Both the position numbers and the translations under genes were made by a program. DNA of 56,366 bases from Planctomycetia bacterium (GTDB taxonomy: Bacteria; Planctomycetota; Planctomycetia; Planctomycetales; Planctomycetaceae): contig JAPLNX010000323.1 in assembly GCA_026400935.1 (NCBI GenBank), forward strand, positions 1 through 56,366, given 5' to 3'. Below are positions 52,469 through 56,366 of the stretch, in pieces (within the stretch, counting starts at the first letter, position 1; every line of letters starts with the position of its first letter). The notes under the pieces were generated by a model, which was not told the origin of the DNA, made no database searches, and worked only from the letters and a program-made list of their open reading frames with translations.

Positions 52469-53014
52469 GCTTCCCCCCTGCCCGATCTTCGAATTGAGGT
52501 GGCTAAGTTAGGGCGGCTTTCGGCAAAGTGTCAACGCGGTGTGAGACTCGTCGATTACCGCAGGTGGGAAACGAATCGTGTCGCAGGCGGCAGTACTGTG
52601 TACGAAAGGCTTTCTCAATGTCGCCGAAGGAACGTGGGGAACGCACATTGTTACGACAAATTCCGGCTCACCGTTCACCTGATGACGAAGAGAGGCGGTA
52701 CAGGCAGTGCCAGTCGCGTGCATGTTCAACTGCGAAGGCGAATGACTGAGCGATGATGTTCCCGACACGCCTGTCGGGTATTCGCGACCGCTGCGTGACC
52801 CTTAGTGACGGGGTTCCCCCGTGTCGCCAAACGATTCCGGTGGATTGCCGTGGCAACCACGCTGCGGCTTTGACAGTGCGTGCCATCAGCAGTTGAATCC
52901 TTGGGTCAGAACTGAGTCAAAGACCGAATATTCTCTCAATCTACCGTTCTGTTTTCAAAATCTTTGGCGGGTCGGTCGGTTCAAATCGACTCCTCTTTAC
53001 TGAAGGGCTCAATC
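52469..53014. other. Divergent intergenic region
   Basis: No gene seen in 546 bp between the adaptor gene and the ECF sigma factor. Short frames lack ribosome sites or family features. A small inverted motif (CGACACGCCTGTCGGGTATTCG near 52765) and a C-run (CCCCCCTGCCC near 52474) occur. It should hold promoters for both flanking genes, not identified. Confidence 0.6.
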
Positions 53015-53626
53015 ATGTTCGGACAAGTCCGTTCAGCCGAGCCACATCTGGGCGACGTTTCAGATCGTTCGTTGGTTCGGAGGCTGCGAACCGGCAGTCA
53101 AGATGCGGCGACGCAGCTTTATCTGCGGTACGCCAAGCGTCTGCATGCGCTGAGCCGGGCGAAGTGTTCGCCCGATTTGGCGGCGCGAGTGGACTCTGAT
53201 GACATCGTGCAGTCGGTGTTTCGCACGTTCTTTCGGCGAGTGGGAAAAGGAGAGTACGACGTTCCGGACGGCGAGGAGTTGTGGAAGCTGTTCCTCGTGA
53301 TCGGCCTCAACAAAATTCAAACGGTAGGCACGTTTCATCGCGCGGCAAAACGCGATGTCCGGTCGTCGTTGGGTGGCGATGTGCTCGATCACGCGGCCGA
53401 AGCGGCGGAGGAAACTGACGCGACCTCGCTGAGCGTTTTACAGATGTCGATCGACGAGGTGCTCGGCGAGCTGTCGCCGTCACATCGGGACATCATCCAA
53501 CTGCGAATCGAAGGACATGAAGTGGCCGCGATTGCCGAACAACTCGGTCGATCAAAGCGATCGGTTGAACGCATCTTGCAAGGGTTTCGTGAGCAGATGG
53601 CGGGATTGATCCGCGAGGACGAATGA
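53015..53626 (+). CDS. ECF sigma factor, planctomycete type
   Basis: A 203-residue sigma-70 family factor. Region 2 includes DAATQLYLRYAKRLHALSRA and ARVDSDDIVQSVFRTFFRRV; region 4 has SIDEVLGELSPSHRDIIQLR, then EGHEVAAIAEQLGRSKRSVERI (helix-turn-helix). The wording DSDDIVQSVFRTFFRR is typical of planctomycete ECF factors linked to protein kinases. The frame extends to 52964; ATG 53015 has AAGGG upstream. No anti-sigma factor is next to it; the large kinase starts 1 bp after its stop, so sigma factor and kinase are probably co-transcribed and functionally linked. Confidence 0.92.
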   Translation: MFGQVRSAEPHLGDVSDRSLVRRLRTGSQDAATQLYLRYAKRLHALSRAKCSPDLAARVDSDDIVQSVFRTFFRRVGKGEYDVPDGEELWKLFLVIGLNKIQTVGTFHRAAKRDVRSSLGGDVLDHAAEAAEETDATSLSVLQMSIDEVLGELSPSHRDIIQLRIEGHEVAAIAEQLGRSKRSVERILQGFREQMAGLIREDE

Positions 53627-53627
53627 C

Positions 53628-56213
53628 ATGGTGAGCGGCGTCATCGAGCAAGTGTGGTTGAAATTGGACGAGTTCGTCGAAGCGTTCGAACTCGCCTGGA
53701 CCGCCGACGCTGTTCCCGAAATTGCGGACTTCCTCCCACCGGCAGAGCATCCACAGTTCCGCGAGACGTTGCTGGAGTTGGTGCGCGTCGATCTCGAACT
53801 GCGATGGCAACACGGCTGTGCGAAAACGATCGACGACTATCGCTGCGAGTTTCCGGAGTTGTTCGACGATGCCGAGTCGCTCAGCCAGATCGCGTTTGAA
53901 GAATTCCGAGCACGCCGGCAAGCGGGGGAATCGATAACGGTCGGCGAATATGCGAGTCGCTTCGGCATTCGTACCGACCACTGGCCGGCCAGCGCGTCAG
54001 CAGACCAGCACGACGCGTCAGCGAGTGGTTGCTCTCGTAACGGATCAAACCACTCGCTGGCGCGTCGTGCGAGTTGGGAGACAACGTCGAATCACTTTCC
54101 GGAGATTGGCTCCAACCTGTTGGGCTTTCATCTGCAAAGCGAACTCGGTCGCGGCGCGTTCAGCCGCGTGTATCTGGCTCGGCAAGGTGATCTCGCCAAT
54201 CGCTTGGTCGTGTTGAAGGTCTCCGCCGAATCATTTGCCGAAGCGGATAAGCTGGCTCAGCTTCAGCACGCGAACATCGTCCCGATTTACTCGGTGCATC
54301 CTGCCGGCGATCTTTCGGCCGTTTGCATGCCGTACTTTGGTGCGGCGACGCTGGCGGATGTCGTGCGCGAAGTTCACGGCTTGAGATCATTGCCGTCGTC
54401 GGGCCGAGTGATCGTTGAAACGCTGGTAGCCACGTTCGCCAGAACGTGGGCGAACCGACGAGACCCCCACGTTCTGGCGAACGTGGCTTCGCCGGATCCA
54501 CAGCGGAATGAAGAAAGCCGAGAAGCGAGAGCGAGCTACGATGGGAGTTTGAAAACACTCTCCGGCTTGAGCTACGTCGAAGCGGTGCTGTGGATCGGTG
54601 CCAAGTTAGCAGATGGCCTGAGTCACGCTCACGAGCGAGGCATCCTGCATCGCGATTTGAAGCCGGCGAACGTGCTGCTGGCCGACGATGGCCGGCCGAT
54701 GTTGTTGGACTTCAACTTGTCGGCGGACATCAAGCAAAGCGCCAGCGTTCGCGAGATGCTGGTTGGCGGCACGTTGCCGTATATGGCTCCCGAACAGATC
54801 TATGCGTTTCAGCAGCGGATTCACAGCGGCGACGCTCGCAGCGACATCTATTCGCTGGGGGTCATCTTGTTTGAATTGCTGGCGGGACGAAATCCGTTTC
54901 CGGCTCACCACGGTTCATTGGAGAAATTGCTGGCGAACATGCTTCAGGATCGAAGGCAGTCGCCGCCGAAGTTGCGTTCGTTGAATCCCGTCGTGACTCC
55001 GGCCGTGCAAGCGATCATCCGCCGCTGCCTCGAACCCGATCCGGATCGGCGCTATCAAACGGCGGCGGAGCTTCACGAAGACCTCGAACGGCATCTGAAG
55101 CAACTGCCGTTACGGCACACTCGCGAACCGTCGCTGCGCGAGCGTGCCCAGAAATGGACTCGGCGTCATGCTCGCCTGACGGCGATCATGAGCTTCGCGC
55201 TGATCGTCGGAGGAGTTTCGTTGGTCGTCGGAGCACACCGCGAAAACAAGCGGATCACGACCGTTGAAGCCGAGATCGCTCAGTTGATGAAGTCGGGGCA
55301 GAAGGCGCTCGATGACGACGAAGTGGATGTCGCGCATGGACGGTTCCTCGCGGCGTGGATGAAGGTGCAAGCGGAGCCGTCGCTTGTCGATCATCAGCCG
55401 GGAGTCGCCGGCTGGCTGGACCACAGCCGCCGCGCGGTCATCCAAAAGCAATGGAAGCAGCGAGCACACCCTCGCGAATTCGATGAGCGACGCGACGAGG
55501 CGTTGTTGCTCAGCTTGCTGCTCGAACCAACTTCCGATCAGCAGGTGTCGATCGCGCGAGACGCAATTCACGCGGCGATCGATTTGACGATTCCGGCCGA
55601 CCCCGGTTGGACGCACGAGCGGGAGCAACTGGCGCTTGTCGAAGCCGACCTCATCGCTCGTGAATCAGACGCCCAGAAGGCGCTGACGCACCTCGACGCG
55701 ACGGACGAGTTTTCATCGCGACTGTTTCACGAACGCCGAGCCGCGTTGTTGGAACAACTGGGCCGCAGCGCTGAAGTAGAGCAAGTCAGGCAAAAAGCCG
55801 AACAGTTTCCGCCAGATCAATCGGTCGACCGGTTCTTGAGTGGTATGACTCGCGCGCGTCGCCGGGAATTCGATCTCGCGCTGAAAGATTTCGAAATGGT
55901 CTTGGATGCTCAGCCGGATGCGTTCAACGCTCGGTTGTTTCAGGCGATCTGTTTTTTGAATCAGAACCGGCCGGGTGAAGCGAAGGTGGCGCTGACGTCG
56001 TGTATTGCTCAACGGCCGCAGTTTCAGTGGAGCTATTTTTTCCGCAGCCAAGCGAATGCGGTGTTGGGAGACGACAAAGCCGCGCGAGTTGATCTGCAGA
56101 GCGTTTTGGACATGAATCCGTCCGAATCGCTCAAACGTGCGGCGGTTGCACATATGGAATTGGTTCAAGCGACTGTTGGGCGAACCAGCGGGCGTCAGCC
56201 CCCGGACATGTGA
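53628..56213 (+). CDS. Membrane Ser/Thr protein kinase with C-terminal repeats
   Basis: An 861-residue kinase. An N-terminal helical region (residues 1-110) is followed by the kinase domain: GRGAFSRVYLA (from G174), VLK with K197, ILHRDLKPANVLL (H341, D343), LLDFNLSAD with DFN instead of DFG (D361), and GGTLPYMAPEQI. One membrane helix (LTAIMSFALIVGGVSLVVG, about residues 517-537) separates it from an outer C-terminal region rich in helical, TPR-like segments (ALKDFEMVLDAQPDAFNARL, then AARVDLQSVLDMNPSESLK). Three palindromes lie in the reading frame, encoding residues about 127-148 and 267-287 and the last codons with the stop. Confidence 0.9.
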   Translation: MVSGVIEQVWLKLDEFVEAFELAWTADAVPEIADFLPPAEHPQFRETLLELVRVDLELRWQHGCAKTIDDYRCEFPELFDDAESLSQIAFEEFRARRQAGESITVGEYASRFGIRTDHWPASASADQHDASASGCSRNGSNHSLARRASWETTSNHFPEIGSNLLGFHLQSELGRGAFSRVYLARQGDLANRLVVLKVSAESFAEADKLAQLQHANIVPIYSVHPAGDLSAVCMPYFGAATLADVVREVHGLRSLPSSGRVIVETLVATFARTWANRRDPHVLANVASPDPQRNEESREARASYDGSLKTLSGLSYVEAVLWIGAKLADGLSHAHERGILHRDLKPANVLLADDGRPMLLDFNLSADIKQSASVREMLVGGTLPYMAPEQIYAFQQRIHSGDARSDIYSLGVILFELLAGRNPFPAHHGSLEKLLANMLQDRRQSPPKLRSLNPVVTPAVQAIIRRCLEPDPDRRYQTAAELHEDLERHLKQLPLRHTREPSLRERAQKWTRRHARLTAIMSFALIVGGVSLVVGAHRENKRITTVEAEIAQLMKSGQKALDDDEVDVAHGRFLAAWMKVQAEPSLVDHQPGVAGWLDHSRRAVIQKQWKQRAHPREFDERRDEALLLSLLLEPTSDQQVSIARDAIHAAIDLTIPADPGWTHEREQLALVEADLIARESDAQKALTHLDATDEFSSRLFHERRAALLEQLGRSAEVEQVRQKAEQFPPDQSVDRFLSGMTRARRREFDLALKDFEMVLDAQPDAFNARLFQAICFLNQNRPGEAKVALTSCIAQRPQFQWSYFFRSQANAVLGDDKAARVDLQSVLDMNPSESLKRAAVAHMELVQATVGRTSGRQPPDM
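54008..54070. repeat. REPIN-like palindrome inside the kinase gene, N-terminal linker
   Basis: Arms of 23 bp, 54008-54030 and 54048-54070, one mismatch, starting GCACGACGCGTCAGCGAGTG. In frame, adding a polar Ser/Ala/His-rich peptide before the kinase domain. Confidence 0.93.
54428..54488. repeat. REPIN-like palindrome inside the kinase domain
   Basis: Perfect 23-bp arms, 54428-54450 and 54466-54488, starting AGCCACGTTCGCCAGAACGT. Each arm is a hairpin (CCACGTTCgccaGAACGTGG). In frame; it codes ATFARTWANRRDPHVLANVA in the hinge to helix D region. Confidence 0.95.
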
Positions 56214-56241
56214 TTCGTTCGTCGTTCGGGGGCTGACGCCC
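56190..56241. repeat. REPIN-like palindrome supplying the kinase stop codon
   Basis: Arms GGGCGTCAGCCCCCGGAC (56190-56207) and GTTCGGGGGCTGACGCCC (56224-56241), one mismatch. The kinase stop TGA (56211-56213) lies in the loop, and the left arm codes the last residues (GRQPPDM). Confidence 0.93.
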
Positions 56242-56366
56242 AATGGCACTTACTTTAAAAGACACTTGAGTTTGGCACGGCGTTTGCGCCCGGGAGAAAG
56301 ACCTCTTGGAAGGGAGTCATTCTGGCATGGCGGCGAGAAAAAAGGTTGAGGTTGCGGTCGATCCTG

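Overview
The window looks like chromosomal DNA of a planctomycete, probably close to Planctomycetaceae. This rests on gene content: a protein with a PSCyt1-like double cytochrome c motif, Ser/Thr kinases with degenerate DFG motifs, an ECF sigma factor next to a TPR-type kinase, lipid A/Kdo genes (lpxD, an LpxI-type pyrophosphatase, kdsB), and short palindromic repeats everywhere. No rRNA or tRNA gene was recognised.

Layout. 1-1.5 kb: a frameshifted DgkA-like gene and an unknown membrane protein. 1.8-14.6 kb (minus strand): complex I genes in the order nuoA, B, C, D, E, F, G, H, I, without nuoJ-N. The cluster is interrupted by small accessory genes: a nuclease-like ORF, a REP-type (RAYT) transposase element and a coupled small-gene pair between nuoC and nuoD; a HicA-like pair between nuoD and nuoE; a PD-(D/E)XK-like gene and a small ORF between nuoE and nuoF; a 32-codon lipoprotein ORF on the other strand between nuoF and nuoG; and a Uma2-family gene between nuoH and nuoI. 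14.8-22 kb: a NagB-like protein, a membrane protein, pyrG, kdsB, an esterase and an HD-GYP protein. 22.3-30 kb (plus): a nucleoside hydrolase-like protein, TerC, a frameshifted VOC gene, rfbB, prfB with a programmed +1 frameshift, a Xer recombinase and an HtrA protease. 30-39 kb: mutL, a DUF58 protein, lpxD, lpxI, a flavoprotein with a cysteine tail, a secreted phosphoesterase and larE. 39-46.8 kb (plus): the PSCyt1-like protein, glycine oxidase, then a compact cluster (flavoprotein, radical SAM protein, small membrane protein, variant metallophosphoesterase, dtd). 47.2-52.5 kb (minus): a trans-sulfuration enzyme, accA, a kinase and an orphan HlyD-type adaptor. 53-56.2 kb: an ECF sigma factor and a large kinase.

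The most distinctive feature is the set of REPIN-like elements. Many unrelated sequences share one architecture, two inverted copies of a short hairpin. Several lie inside reading frames (45.9, 54.0 and 54.4 kb) or supply a stop codon (43.9 and 56.2 kb). A RAYT-type transposase flanked by such repeats and a transposase-less derivative lie between nuoC and nuoD. The flavoprotein / radical SAM / phosphoesterase cluster at 42.7-46.3 kb is the best candidate for an uncharacterised pathway. All product calls come from reading motifs; no database search was run.
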